Position numbers and translations under genes: made by a program. From contig NZ_CADFGP010000024.1 in assembly GCF_902833905.1 (NCBI RefSeq), positions 52,411-116,410 of the forward strand: 64,000 bases of DNA, given 5' to 3'. The notes under the pieces were generated by a model that worked only from the letters and a program-made list of their open reading frames with translations, was not told the DNA's origin and searched no databases. This stretch comes from Paraburkholderia tuberum STM678 (GTDB lineage Bacteria > Pseudomonadota > Gammaproteobacteria > Burkholderiales > Burkholderiaceae). This document shows, in pieces, positions 26,244 to 35,362 of the stretch (the first letter of the stretch is position 1; every line of letters begins with the position of its first letter).

Positions 26244-29200
26244 TTACGCGGGCGTCGCCGCACTGCTGGGTTCCGGTGCGGGGGTGTCACTATGGCCGCC
26301 ACTGCCACTGCCACCGCCATCGTCGCCAGCGTCGCCACCGCCGTTGTCGTCGTCGCCGCCGTTCTTATGACGGCGCGCGAGCCACGAATGAATTCCCGCA
26401 AACACGAGCGGCACGAAAAACAGCGTCGATACGGTCGCGAACAGCAACCCGCCGATCACCGCGCGGCCAAGCGGCGCATTCTGCTCGGCGCCCTCGCCGA
26501 GACCGAGCGCCATCGGAATCATGCCGATGATCATCGCGAACGCGGTCATCAGCACCGGACGAATCCGGCTCGCGCCGGCTTCGAGCGCGGCCGTGAGCGG
26601 CGGCGCGCCGGCCGACAGCCGCTGGCGCGCGAACGAGACCATCAGAATACTGTTCGCGGTCGCGACGCCCATCGTCATGATCGCGCCGGTCAGCGCCGGC
26701 ACGCTCAGATGGGTGCCGGTCAGGAACAGCATCCACACGATGCCCGCGAGCGCCGCCGGCAACGCGCTGACGATGATCAGCGGATCGACCCACGACTGGA
26801 AGTTCACGACGATCAGCAGATACACGAGCACGATCGCCATCGCGACGCCGATGCCGAGCCCAAAGAACGAACTGCGCATCGTCTGTACCTGGCCGCGCAC
26901 GGTGATCGTGCTGCCGCGTGGCAGCGAGCCGCGCACCTCGTCGACGATCTTGTCGACCTGATTCGCCACGCTGCCGAGATCGCGCTTTTCAACGCTCACA
27001 TACAGATCGATCACCGGACGGATGTTGTAATGCGTGACTTCCGCGAACTGGCTCTTCGGCGAGATCTGCACGAGGTTGCCGAGCAGTTGCGTCGGCCCGT
27101 TCATCGTGGCCGAGACCGGGGTGCGCAACAGTTCGTCGATCGAAGACACCTGGTACTGCGGCGTCTGCACCGCCACCTTGTATTCCACGCCGTTCCTGTT
27201 GTTGACCCAGAAGCCCGGCGACGTCTGCGAGCTGCCCGACAGCGAAACGAGCACGTTCTGCGCGACGTCGTTCGCGGTCAGGTTCAGTTGTTGCAGGCGG
27301 GTGCGGTCCATGTGCAGATCGATCACCGGTTCGTCGAGCTTCTGCTGGATATGCGTGTCGACGGTGCCGGGAATCAGTCGCACCTGCTTCAGCAGCTTGC
27401 GCGCGACGTCGAGGTTGCCCTGCTGATTCGCGCCCGAAATCTGCACGTCCACCGCGGCAGGCAGGCCGAAGTTCAGGATCTGCGTGACGATATCGGCCGG
27501 CTGAAAGAAGAACTCGACGCCCGGGAAACGCTGCGGCAGGATCGCGCGCAGCTTGTCCATGTAGATCTGCGACGGCTTGTGGCCTTCGTTCAATGCAATC
27601 TGGATCTCGCCGTCGAGCGTGCCCATCGTGCCCGCATTGCTATACGACAGATTGATGCCGCTATACGGTACGCCGAGGTTGTCGAGAATCGTGCCCAACT
27701 CCCTGGTCGGCACGACTTCGCGGATCACCTTCTCGACCTCGTCGGCCAGCCGCGCGGTTTCTTCGATACGCGTGCCGGTCGGCGCGCGCATGTGCAGACG
27801 GATGTCGCCCGCGTCGACGCTCGGAAAGAAGTCTTCACCGAGTGCAAAGAACAGGCCCATCGACAGCACGCAGAAACCGAGGAACAGCGCGCCGAACATC
27901 TTGCGACGCACGAGCAGGCTGCTCAGGATCATGATGTAAGTCGCGCGCATGCGCTCGAAGCCTGCGTCGAAGCGGTGATACAGACGCATGAACAGATTCG
28001 GCTTCGTGCCCGCCTTCGGCTTGTGCGCGTGGCCCATCAGCAGCATCGCGAGCGTCGGCACGAGCGTACGCGACAGGATGTACGAAGCGAGCATCGCGAA
28101 CACCACCGCTTCCGCGAGCGGCACGAACAGATAGCGCGCGACGCCGGTCAGGAAGAACATCGGCACGAACACGATACAGATACACAGTGTCGAGACGAGC
28201 GCCGGCACTGCGATTTCGCCGGCGCCTTCGAGAATCGCATCGTGCAGATTCGTGCCCAAGTGCAGGTGCCGCTCGATGTTCTCGATCGTCACGGTCGCGT
28301 CGTCCACCAAGATGCCGACCGCGAGCGCGAGGCCGCCCAGCGTCATGATGTTGATGGTCTGCCCGAGCGCGTGCAGCACGATCAGCGACGACAGAATGGA
28401 CAGCGGAATCGAGATCGCGATGATGCAGGTGCTGCGCCAGTTGCCAAGGAACAGCAGGATCATCGCGGCGGTCAGCGCGGCGGCGGCCAGCGCTTCGCGC
28501 ACCACACCCTGCACCGCCGCCTTCACGAATACCGACTGGTCGAACAGCGCGGTGATCTGCAGATCCGGCGGCAGCGCGGCGCGCGCGGCCGGCAAAATGG
28601 CTTTCAACGTATCGACGATCGACAGCGTCGACGCGTTGCCGTTCTTCAGCACCGACATCAGCACGCCGCGATGACCGTTCTGCCGCACGATGTTGGTCTG
28701 CGGCGAGAAGCCGTCGCGCACATGCGCGACTTCACGCAGGTAGGTCGTCGCACCGTTGACGGTGCGCACCGGAATGTCGTTGAGACCTTCCAATGTCGGC
28801 GGCGACCCGTTCATTTCGACCGTGTATTCCTTCGGCCCGATCTTGGCCGTGCCGGTGGGCAGAATCAGGTTTTGCGCGTTGAACGCGTTGACCACGTCGG
28901 CAGGTGTCAGGCCCTTGGCCAGCAGCGCGCGCGTGTCGAGGTCGACCGAGATCAGCCGCGATTTGCCGCCATACGGATATGGCACGGCCGCGCCCGGAAT
29001 CGTCACCAGTTGCGGTCGCAGGAAGTTCAGCGCGGTGTCGTTGAGATCCTGCTCCGAGAGTTTCGGACTCGACAGGCCGAGCTGGATGACTGGAATGCTG
29101 GAAGCCGAGTAGCTGATGACCAGCGGCGCGGTGGCGCCCGGCGGCATCTGCTTCAATTGCGCCTGCTCGATGGCGACCGTCTGCGCGATCGCCGTCTGGA

Positions 29201-29504
29201 TGTTCGCGTTCGGCTGCAGAAACACCTTCAGGATCGCGATGCCGGGGAGCGATTGCGATTCGATATGTTCGATGTCGTTGACCGTCGTGGTCAGACTGCG
29301 CTCGTTGACCGACGTGATACGGGTGGCCATGTCTTCGGCCGACAGCCCCGTATACGTCCAGATGATGCTGACGACCGGAATGTTGATATCCGGCAGCACG
29401 TCGACGGGCATGGTGAACAGCACGAAGGGCGTCGCCAGCACGATCAGAATTGCCATCACGATGAACGTGTATGGCCGCTTAAGCGCTACGTTGACGATCC
29501 ACAT
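26244..29504 (-). CDS. RND family efflux permease (HAE type)
   Basis: Proton-driven inner-membrane efflux pump, 1086 residues, 12 helices with two large periplasmic loops. TM1 starts at IVNVALKRPYTFIVMAILIV. TM4 has the Asp pair of drug-type pumps (GGLALAVGILVDDATVTIENIERH), not the single-Asp pattern of metal pumps. In TM10 the position of the proton-relay Lys of AcrB is Ala (MGVATANSILMVSFARQRL), as in one subgroup of RND proteins. The last 40 residues are a Gly/Asp/Ser-rich cytoplasmic tail (GGDDDNGGGDAGDDGGGSG). First gene of the five-gene operon; about 400 bases of non-coding DNA upstream hold candidate operators. Substrate unknown. Confidence 0.92.
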   Translation of the reverse strand: MWIVNVALKRPYTFIVMAILIVLATPFVLFTMPVDVLPDINIPVVSIIWTYTGLSAEDMATRITSVNERSLTTTVNDIEHIESQSLPGIAILKVFLQPNANIQTAIAQTVAIEQAQLKQMPPGATAPLVISYSASSIPVIQLGLSSPKLSEQDLNDTALNFLRPQLVTIPGAAVPYPYGGKSRLISVDLDTRALLAKGLTPADVVNAFNAQNLILPTGTAKIGPKEYTVEMNGSPPTLEGLNDIPVRTVNGATTYLREVAHVRDGFSPQTNIVRQNGHRGVLMSVLKNGNASTLSIVDTLKAILPAARAALPPDLQITALFDQSVFVKAAVQGVVREALAAAALTAAMILLFLGNWRSTCIIAISIPLSILSSLIVLHALGQTINIMTLGGLALAVGILVDDATVTIENIERHLHLGTNLHDAILEGAGEIAVPALVSTLCICIVFVPMFFLTGVARYLFVPLAEAVVFAMLASYILSRTLVPTLAMLLMGHAHKPKAGTKPNLFMRLYHRFDAGFERMRATYIMILSSLLVRRKMFGALFLGFCVLSMGLFFALGEDFFPSVDAGDIRLHMRAPTGTRIEETARLADEVEKVIREVVPTRELGTILDNLGVPYSGINLSYSNAGTMGTLDGEIQIALNEGHKPSQIYMDKLRAILPQRFPGVEFFFQPADIVTQILNFGLPAAVDVQISGANQQGNLDVARKLLKQVRLIPGTVDTHIQQKLDEPVIDLHMDRTRLQQLNLTANDVAQNVLVSLSGSSQTSPGFWVNNRNGVEYKVAVQTPQYQVSSIDELLRTPVSATMNGPTQLLGNLVQISPKSQFAEVTHYNIRPVIDLYVSVEKRDLGSVANQVDKIVDEVRGSLPRGSTITVRGQVQTMRSSFFGLGIGVAMAIVLVYLLIVVNFQSWVDPLIIVSALPAALAGIVWMLFLTGTHLSVPALTGAIMTMGVATANSILMVSFARQRLSAGAPPLTAALEAGASRIRPVLMTAFAMIIGMIPMALGLGEGAEQNAPLGRAVIGGLLFATVSTLFFVPLVFAGIHSWLARRHKNGGDDDNGGGDAGDDGGGSGSGGHSDTPAPEPSSAATPA

Positions 29505-29687
29505 TGAAACGGGCCAGAGAAAATGCGGGTGGAGGGAGGGATTGAATCTGCGCTTATGCTAGATCGATGGCACCAACGCCTGCATGGCATGAAAATGGCG
29601 AAATCGTCAGGAAGCTTGTTGAAAGCAAATGCGCCATTTTTGGAGGCGAAGGGCTCTCGCCGAATTAGCTGCGAATTAGCCGCAAAG

Positions 29688-29736
29688 CAAACGTTTGTTG
29701 AATAAATTTACGCGCAGTTAATGAAACGTTTGCTGA
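29688..29736. promoter_or_regulatory. Twin palindromic operator candidate upstream of the RND operon
   Basis: CAAACGTTTG at 29688-29697 is a perfect 10-bp palindrome followed by TTGA; GAAACGTTTGCTGA at 29723-29736 repeats it with the same 3' flank. The AAACGTTT cores are 35 bases apart start to start, about 185-220 bases upstream of the pump start. Repeated sites at near-helical spacing suit a dimeric OmpR-family regulator or a palindrome-binding repressor; the protein is not known. Confidence 0.5.
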
Positions 29737-29839
29737 TACGCGGCACGTTTTTTGGCTGAATAATATGAAACATGCTTTCAGATTGATTCGCACGACGGGG
29801 CAATTTTGCTCCGTGCGGCCATCCCCTTCAACGAAAATA

Positions 29840-29868
29840 GGCCGGTCAACCTGAATGGTCGACCGGCC
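29840..29868 (-). terminator. Rho-independent terminator of the VOC gene
   Basis: GGCCGGTC (29840-29847) and GACCGGCC (29861-29868) form an 8-bp perfect stem. Read on the minus strand the stem is followed by TATTTT. It lies 44 bases past the VOC stop codon and shields the RND promoter region from read-through. Confidence 0.7.
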
Positions 29869-29912
29869 TTCATTTGCAGTCATCCGTATCCTGGCGTCAA
29901 CGCCCGCGACGC

Positions 29913-30347
29913 TTATTTGGCGAACAGCGACGACATATCGGCGAACGCCTTGAACTCGAGCGCATTACCCGACGGATCGAGGAAGAACATCGTCGCCTGC
30001 TCGCCGACCTCGCCCTTGAAGCGCACATGCGGCTCGATGATGAATTCGATGCCGGCCTTCTGCAGTTTGTCCGCGGCGGCCTGCCATTGCTCCATCGACA
30101 GCACCGCGCCGAAGTGGCGCACCGGCACCGCGTCGCCATCCACTGCGCTGGTATGACGGTGACCGACTTCGTCCGGCGCCAGATGCGCGACGATCTGATG
30201 ACCGTAGAAATTGAAATCGACCCATGCGTCCGAACTGCGCCCTTCCGGGCAGCCGAGCAATTCGCCGTAGAACTCGCGCGCGGCGGCGAGGCTATGAACA
30301 GGAAACGCCAGGTGGAACGGCGGCAAAGCGGTTTCGGCAACGCTCAT
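29913..30347 (-). CDS. VOC (glyoxalase/bleomycin resistance/dioxygenase) family protein
   Basis: 144 residues from MSVAETALPPFHLAFPVHSL. Single-module pair of beta-alpha-beta-beta-beta units typical of the vicinal oxygen chelate fold. Candidate metal ligands: His in HLAFPVH, His in VRHFGAVL, Glu in NALEFKAF. FFLDPSGNALEFK is the signature end of the family. The precise reaction is unknown; a dioxygenase or lyase of small molecules is possible. Divergent, 150 bases, from a LysR regulator that probably controls it. Confidence 0.85.
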   Translation of the reverse strand: MSVAETALPPFHLAFPVHSLAAAREFYGELLGCPEGRSSDAWVDFNFYGHQIVAHLAPDEVGHRHTSAVDGDAVPVRHFGAVLSMEQWQAAADKLQKAGIEFIIEPHVRFKGEVGEQATMFFLDPSGNALEFKAFADMSSLFAK

Positions 30348-30497
30348 GATAGGAGACTCGCTGGGGTGGATGTGAGGATGAATTACGACTGGCACGACTG
30401 GCAACCGGTTCAGTTGAAGCAAAGTTTAATCATGAATAAAAATGTTGAGAAACGATATATATTTGACCTGACCATCACCAAAATCGATTGATTGATC

Positions 30498-31373
30498 ATG
30501 CTCAGCGAGTTGAAAACCTTCATCGCCGTCAGCCAGTACGGCACGTTCTCCGGCGCGGGCGCGCGCATCGGGCTCACGCAATCGGCCGTCAGCGCGCAGA
30601 TGCAGCGGCTCGAACAGGAACTCGGCTTTCAGCTGTTCGACCGCACCGGCCGCTCTGCGACGCTCAACGAGGCGGGCCGCGAAACGCTCGCGCTCGCAGA
30701 GGAAATGATGACGCTCTATGCGCGGCTCTCCGAGCGCAGCGGCGGCGCCGCCGAAAGCGGCATGCTGCGGGTCGGCGCGATCGCGTCCGCGCAGGTGTCG
30801 CTGCTCGCCGACGCGCTCGCGCGCTTTCGCAACGACCGTCCCGGCTGGCGGATTCGCGTGGTGCCGGGCGTGTCGCTGGGGCTGCTCGGCCAGGTCGACT
30901 CGGGCGAGCTCGATCTGGCCGTCATCATCAAACCGCCGTTCGCGCTGCCGTCGGAACTCGAATGGCGCACGCTCGTCGCCGAACCGTTCGTGCTGCTCGC
31001 GCCGAAAAAGCTTGCGCGCGGCGGCCGCTCGTGGCGCGAACTGCTGCGCAGCGAGCCGTTCATCCGCTACGACCGCGCGTCGTTCGGCGGACGGCTCGTC
31101 GACCGTTTTCTGCGGCGCGCGCGCCTTGGCGTGCGCGATGCGGTCGAGCTCGACGAATTGCAGGCGATCGTGCAACTGGTCGCGCGCGGCATGGGTGTCG
31201 CGCTGATTCCGAATACGGCCGGGCTCGGCAAATGGCCAGCGAGCGTCGTCGCACTCGAACTCGGCGATGCGAGCTTCGAGCGCGAGATCGGGCTCGTGCT
31301 GCGGCCGCGGCATAGCCGGCCGGTGGTCGCCGATGCGTTGGCGGAGTGTATTGCGAGCGCGGCGCACGGTTGA
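30498..31373 (+). CDS. LysR-family transcriptional regulator
   Basis: 291 residues from ATG of MLSELKTFIAVSQYGTFSGAGARIGLTQSAVSAQMQRLEQELGFQLFDR, the canonical LysR winged helix-turn-helix (1-60), followed by a linker helix and a periplasmic-binding-like effector domain (90-291). A TTG two codons earlier is the alternative start. The intergenic region toward the VOC gene is AT-rich (GATATATATTTGACC) and probably holds the T-N11-A binding site. Likely targets: the VOC gene and itself. Confidence 0.9.
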   Translation: MLSELKTFIAVSQYGTFSGAGARIGLTQSAVSAQMQRLEQELGFQLFDRTGRSATLNEAGRETLALAEEMMTLYARLSERSGGAAESGMLRVGAIASAQVSLLADALARFRNDRPGWRIRVVPGVSLGLLGQVDSGELDLAVIIKPPFALPSELEWRTLVAEPFVLLAPKKLARGGRSWRELLRSEPFIRYDRASFGGRLVDRFLRRARLGVRDAVELDELQAIVQLVARGMGVALIPNTAGLGKWPASVVALELGDASFEREIGLVLRPRHSRPVVADALAECIASAAHG

Positions 31374-31560
31374 GCGCTTTGCACGCCGCATTCGATGCGA
31401 GTTCGCTTCGGGTTCGCATCGAGTGTGCTGCCATACGTACGCGCAACTGTATCTGTGAGTCGCGCGCGACGGCGCGCAGAATCGTTGCTTCATTCATCCG
31501 GCTGTGTGGCGCGTTGCATTGCATTGTCGAACACGCGCTCCGCCCTTGCATTTGCCCGCC

Positions 31561-32199
31561 ATGATCGCCAGCCCTCTGCTCACCGCCGATGTCCTGATCG
31601 CCTACAGCGCCTATTTCGTCGGCACCGCGAGCCCTGGGCCGAGCAATCTCGCGATCATGTCGCTCGCGATGAGCGCGGGCCGACGCGCGGCACTGGTGTT
31701 CGCGCTCGGCGTGGTGTCGGGCTCGTTCTCATGGGCGCTGCTCGCGTCGCTCGGCTTGTCGGCGGTGCTCGCCGCCTACTCGGAATGCCTCGTCGCGATC
31801 CGGATCGCGGGCGGCTTGTATCTGCTGTGGCTCGGCTTCAAGTCCGCACGCTCGGCGTGGAGCGCCGGCAAGCCGGCCGCGAGCGCGGCGCGCGTCGACG
31901 AACCGCTCGTGCGACTCTATCTGCGTGGTCTTTTGCTGCATCTCACGAATCCGAAAGCGGTGCTGGTGTGGCTGTCGATCGTGTCGCTCGCGATGTCGCC
32001 GGTACACGGCGCCGCGCACGTGACGCCGGTCGTGCTGGGCTGCATGGTGATCGGCGCGACGGTATTCAGCAGCTACGCGGTGCTGTTTTCGACGGCGTCC
32101 GCACGCCGCGTCTATACGGCGATCCGGCGCTGGCTCGATGGCTCGCTCGCGGTGATGTTCGGCATTGCGGGGGTCAAATTGTTGACGTCGAAGAGTTGA
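31561..32199 (+). CDS. LysE-family amino-acid/metabolite exporter
   Basis: 212 residues, about six transmembrane helices. The family signature SPGPSNLAIMSLAMSAGRRAAL lies in the first cytoplasmic loop and LHLTNPKAVLVWLSIV in the middle. RhtB/LysE proteins export amino acids or homoserine lactone-like compounds by proton antiport. The LysR gene ends 187 bases upstream on the same strand; the gap holds no other gene. Substrate cannot be read from sequence. Confidence 0.9.
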   Translation: MIASPLLTADVLIAYSAYFVGTASPGPSNLAIMSLAMSAGRRAALVFALGVVSGSFSWALLASLGLSAVLAAYSECLVAIRIAGGLYLLWLGFKSARSAWSAGKPAASAARVDEPLVRLYLRGLLLHLTNPKAVLVWLSIVSLAMSPVHGAAHVTPVVLGCMVIGATVFSSYAVLFSTASARRVYTAIRRWLDGSLAVMFGIAGVKLLTSKS

Positions 32200-32289
32200 G
32201 GTGGGTCGGGCGCGTCTGGGTCGCCCGAGGCCACGCTCTGCGATACTGGCGGTTCGGCTCCATCAACGACGGCACCCACCCACGCAACG

Positions 32290-32640
32290 ATGAACGGCAA
32301 AGACCACGACGCACCTCCTTCCAACCAACGCTCGCCGCTGCAAAAGCGGCTCTATCTCACCGGCGCGGCGATCCTGGTCGTCAGCCTGATCGCCGCGGTG
32401 CTCATCTACGTGAGCGTGCCGCCGCCCGACAGCGCGGTCGCGATGTACGGCATGATCGATCCGCGCTATCAGATCAAGCTACAGCAAATCGGCGGCAACG
32501 CGGCAGTGCTAATGGCGCAGTTGCATCAATGGTTCGATAGCTTGTGGCACGGTGTCAGGCTGGCTTATACGGTCGCGGCGCTGGGCGCCACGCTCGCGGC
32601 TGGCTGCATTTTCATCGGCCATTTTTTCGCGGACGATTGA
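32290..32640 (+). CDS. Small two-helix membrane protein, function unknown
   Basis: 116 residues. Basic N-terminal segment, TM1 LYLTGAAILVVSLIAAVLIYV (about 21-41), a loop of about 45 residues with PPPDSAVAMYGMIDPRYQIK, and TM2 AYTVAALGATLAAGCIFIGHFF (about 91-112). The long loop between two helices should be periplasmic. No recognised family. Same strand as the LysE gene, 90 bases downstream; convergent with glutamine synthetase. Confidence 0.6.
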   Translation: MNGKDHDAPPSNQRSPLQKRLYLTGAAILVVSLIAAVLIYVSVPPPDSAVAMYGMIDPRYQIKLQQIGGNAAVLMAQLHQWFDSLWHGVRLAYTVAALGATLAAGCIFIGHFFADD

Positions 32641-32704
32641 GTCGCGAGGCGCTCGCATCGAGGCGCTCTAGTACCAAGACCGAGTCACCGCCTGCGTTGT
32701 TCTT

Positions 32705-34210
32705 CTAGATATCGAAGTACAGATAAAACTCCCATGGATGCGGACGCAATTTGATGGTGTCGATCTCGCGGCTGCGCTTGTAGTCGATCCATGTCTGGAT
32801 CACGTCGTCGGTAAAGACATCGCCTTTGCGCAGGAACGTGTTATCGGTTTCGAGCGCGGCCAGCGCCGCGTCGAGGGAGCCCGGCACCTGCCGTATGTTG
32901 CGGGCTTCTTCGGGCGGCAGATCGTAGATGTTGCGGTCGAGCGGCTCGCCGGGATCGGTCTTGTTTTCAATGCCGTCGAGGCCGGCCATCAGCATCGCGG
33001 CGAAAGCAAGATATGCGTTGGCCGACGGGTCCGGACAGCGAAATTCGACGCGCCGCGCGTTCGCCGAATCCGAATACATCGGAATGCGCGCCGCGGCCGA
33101 CCGGTTGCGCTGCGACATCGCCAGATTGACGGGCGCCTCATATCCCGGTACCAGGCGTTTGTATGAATTCGTCGTCGGCGCGCAGAAGGCCATCAGCGCG
33201 GGTGCGTGCTGGAGCAATCCGCCGATGTACCAGCGGCACAGGTCCGAAGTCAGCGCCCAGCCGCCCGCGTCGTAAAAGAGGTTCTGTTCGTCTTTCCACA
33301 GGCTCTGGTGACAATGCATGCCGCTCGCATTGTCGGCGAACAGCGGCTTCGGCATGAAGGTTGCGACCTTGCCGTGCCGACGCGCGACGTTCTTGCAGAC
33401 GTACTTGTAGATCATTACGTTGTCGGCCATGCGGGTCAGCGTCGTAAAGCGCATGTCGATCTCGTTCTGTCCCGCGGTCGCAACTTCGTGGTGATGCACT
33501 TCGATCTGTACGCCCGCCTGCTGGAGCGTCAGCGCGATTTCCGAGCGGATCTCCTGCAGCGTGTCATGAGGCGGCACCGGAAAATAGCCCTCCTTGTAGC
33601 GCTGCTTGTAGCCGAGGTTGCCACCGCCGTATGCGCCTTCGTCGCGACCGGTGGTCCAGTCGCCCTCACCCGACTCGACGTAGTAGTAGCCGCAGTGCTG
33701 ATCCTGGCCGAAGCGGATGGAGTCGAAGATGAAGAATTCGAGCTCCGGCCCGAAATAACACGTCGTCGCGATGCCCGTCTGGCGCAGATAGTTCTCCGCC
33801 TTTTTCGCCACGTAGCGCGGATCGCGCGAATACGGCTGCCGCAGCACGGGATCGACGACGTCGCAAATGATCGACAGCGTCGGCGTGCCGCAAGCCGGGT
33901 CGACGAAGGCCGTTGCCGGGTCAGGCCGCAGCAGCATGTCGGACTCGTGGATCTCCTGAAAGCCGCGGATCGATGAACCATCGAAACCGATGCCGGCGCT
34001 GAACAGGTCGTCGTGAACCTCGGGAAGCGTGATCGAAAAATGCTGCCAGAGTCCGGGCAAGTCGGTGAATTTCAGATCGACCATCTGAATATCGCGCGCT
34101 TGCAGCAGGCCGATCACATCGCTTGCGCTTTGCGGTCGCGTGACGCGATAGCTGCCCGCTTCGACGGACGCCGCAAACGGCGATCCGGTGGTTCCTTGCG
34201 TACTGGCCAT
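32705..34210 (-). CDS. Type I glutamine synthetase, divergent paralogue
   Basis: 501 residues from MASTQGTTGSPF (an ATG 24 bases upstream is possible). Ligates ammonia to glutamate with ATP. Motifs: GIGFDGSSIRGF, GPELEFFIFDS, EVHHHEVATAGQNEID (metal ligands), FMPKPLFADNASGMHCHQS, NSYKRLVPGYEAPVN, RRVEFRCPDPSANAYL. The adenylylation-type tyrosine is present in DRNIYDLPPEE. It starts with about 35 extra residues before the domain. Motif spelling (VARRHGKVATFMPKPLF) differs from the usual proteobacterial GlnA. No ntrB/ntrC lies beside it. A housekeeping glnA is expected elsewhere, so this is probably a second, acquired enzyme. Confidence 0.88.
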   Translation of the reverse strand: MASTQGTTGSPFAASVEAGSYRVTRPQSASDVIGLLQARDIQMVDLKFTDLPGLWQHFSITLPEVHDDLFSAGIGFDGSSIRGFQEIHESDMLLRPDPATAFVDPACGTPTLSIICDVVDPVLRQPYSRDPRYVAKKAENYLRQTGIATTCYFGPELEFFIFDSIRFGQDQHCGYYYVESGEGDWTTGRDEGAYGGGNLGYKQRYKEGYFPVPPHDTLQEIRSEIALTLQQAGVQIEVHHHEVATAGQNEIDMRFTTLTRMADNVMIYKYVCKNVARRHGKVATFMPKPLFADNASGMHCHQSLWKDEQNLFYDAGGWALTSDLCRWYIGGLLQHAPALMAFCAPTTNSYKRLVPGYEAPVNLAMSQRNRSAAARIPMYSDSANARRVEFRCPDPSANAYLAFAAMLMAGLDGIENKTDPGEPLDRNIYDLPPEEARNIRQVPGSLDAALAALETDNTFLRKGDVFTDDVIQTWIDYKRSREIDTIKLRPHPWEFYLYFDI

Positions 34211-34303
34211 GAACTTTGCCCTCTTCCGCCCCATTACCGCCCGTGTACTTATAGTCCAACGTTAGTACGTCCACGCGCGAAAGCAAGGCGGCAGTGCGTG
34301 GAC

Positions 34304-34507
34304 CTAGCGGTCTTGCTCCAGTGCCTTCAAATGAGCCTCGCCGGCATCTCTGGCAGCGGCGGAGGTCGCATACGTCTCGTCCGAAACGAGCGAGCGTTTG
34401 ACCTCACGGGCCGCGAAGTCGACCAGCGTGATGACCCAGACATGCTCGCCACTCTGCTCGGCCGTTTGCACGAAAGCGCGCACGTCGCCCTTGTCCTCTG
34501 ATTTCAT
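34304..34507 (-). CDS. Small hypothetical protein upstream of glutamine synthetase
   Basis: 67 residues beginning MKSEDKGDVRAFVQTAE. A strong ribosome site (AAGGAGG, 6 bases before the ATG) fixes the start. The sequence VWVITLVDFAAREVKRSLVSDETYATSAAARDAGEAHLKAL fits a short beta-strand pair followed by an Ala-rich helix, like many small stress-type proteins. No family name can be given. Same strand as glutamine synthetase, 93 bases away, so co-transcription is possible. Confidence 0.65.
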   Translation of the reverse strand: MKSEDKGDVRAFVQTAEQSGEHVWVITLVDFAAREVKRSLVSDETYATSAAARDAGEAHLKALEQDR

Positions 34508-34819
34508 CGTGACCTCCTTGTGGAAAAGTCGCGCGAAAAAAGGGGAGCGCGACAATAAAGCCGTTCGCGAGCCGCGGGTGCTTTCCTCACGGAGCGCGTA
34601 GCTTGATCTTAGGCAATGGAATCGGTCCAATGACAGTTTTCTCGCTTCCGATGCTGAGCACAGCCGATGGGTTCAGCGGTGAAAGCGGCTTGCCCGCAAT
34701 CATCTAAGGCCCTCATCGAGACCTTGTCGGGAGGCGCGGTTGCGCCGGTCGAGTAACGCGGACGGGCGTTCGACTGGGCGAGCCGTCTCCCCCAGGGACC
34801 TCAGTCGCGGAAATCGAGC
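34508..34819. other. Intergenic region without recognised gene
   Basis: About 310 bases between the small protein and the radical-SAM remnant. No protein-like frame, hairpin with U-tract, or clear promoter was seen. Confidence 0.4.
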
Positions 34820-35362
34820 TCATTCAGCTTGCGGCGTGGAACGGCGTTGGCCAGTCCGTCTTGCGAACGAGATGAGCGCCGCCCGAGGTAGTTCTTCGAC
34901 TGAAAGCGCCCACACCGAATACGCAACGCTGCGCTGGAACAACAAGCCAACAGCAGCCCGAAGCTGCCCCTTGCCCAGCGCATACACCGAGTCGGTCACG
35001 GCGACGGCACCGTGCATCAGAATGCTGGCATGCCGGTAGCATCCCATCATGCAGTCATTGCAGGGTTGCCGTTGATCGGGCAGGCGGTCGAGGTCGAAGA
35101 CGGAGCCCATCGGCTCAGGCCACGCCTCGCAACGCCAAACATCGAGGTTCCAGTCGATATAAAAGTACTTGCTGCCACCGATGCATGGAACCAGTTGCTG
35201 TTCGCCGCGCACGAAACGCGCGACCTCGGCCAGCGCAGCGCTCGGGTCCATAACACGGAAATGCTTCTTGAGGCGCGCGATTGCGCTCAACGCTTCGAGT
35301 AGTTCGTCGGTGTTCAGGTCGACGAGTTTCGATTCTTCGTCGTAAACAAGCGGGACCCTCAC
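34820..35362 (-). pseudogene. C-terminal fragment of a radical SAM/SPASM-type protein
   Basis: A 180-residue frame opening at a GTG directly after an in-frame TAG. It carries an auxiliary iron-sulfur cluster region: LVPCIGGSKYFYIDW, C in DVWRCEAW, and CNDCMMGCYRHAS, the C-x19-C and C-x2-C-x3-C spacing typical of SPASM/twitch domains after a radical SAM barrel. The barrel with its CxxxCxxC SAM cluster is absent, and the upstream 500 bases show no homologous frame. Product therefore cannot do radical chemistry; most likely the tail of a deleted gene. Confidence 0.65.

Larger units (their letters stand above)
29505..29912. other. Regulatory gap upstream of the RND operon
   Basis: AT-richer than its surroundings and without a convincing gene. 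It contains a tandem CGAATTAGC repeat (29661-29669 and 29672-29680), two AAACGTTTG palindromes (see 29688-29736), and the hairpin that ends the VOC gene (29840-29868). The promoter of the efflux operon should lie here, reading leftwards. Confidence 0.6.

Noticed and set aside
26292..29507. A 1071-codon open frame on the plus strand opposite the RND pump
   Set aside because: Arg/Asp/His-rich antisense shadow; the minus-strand frame encodes a complete RND permease.
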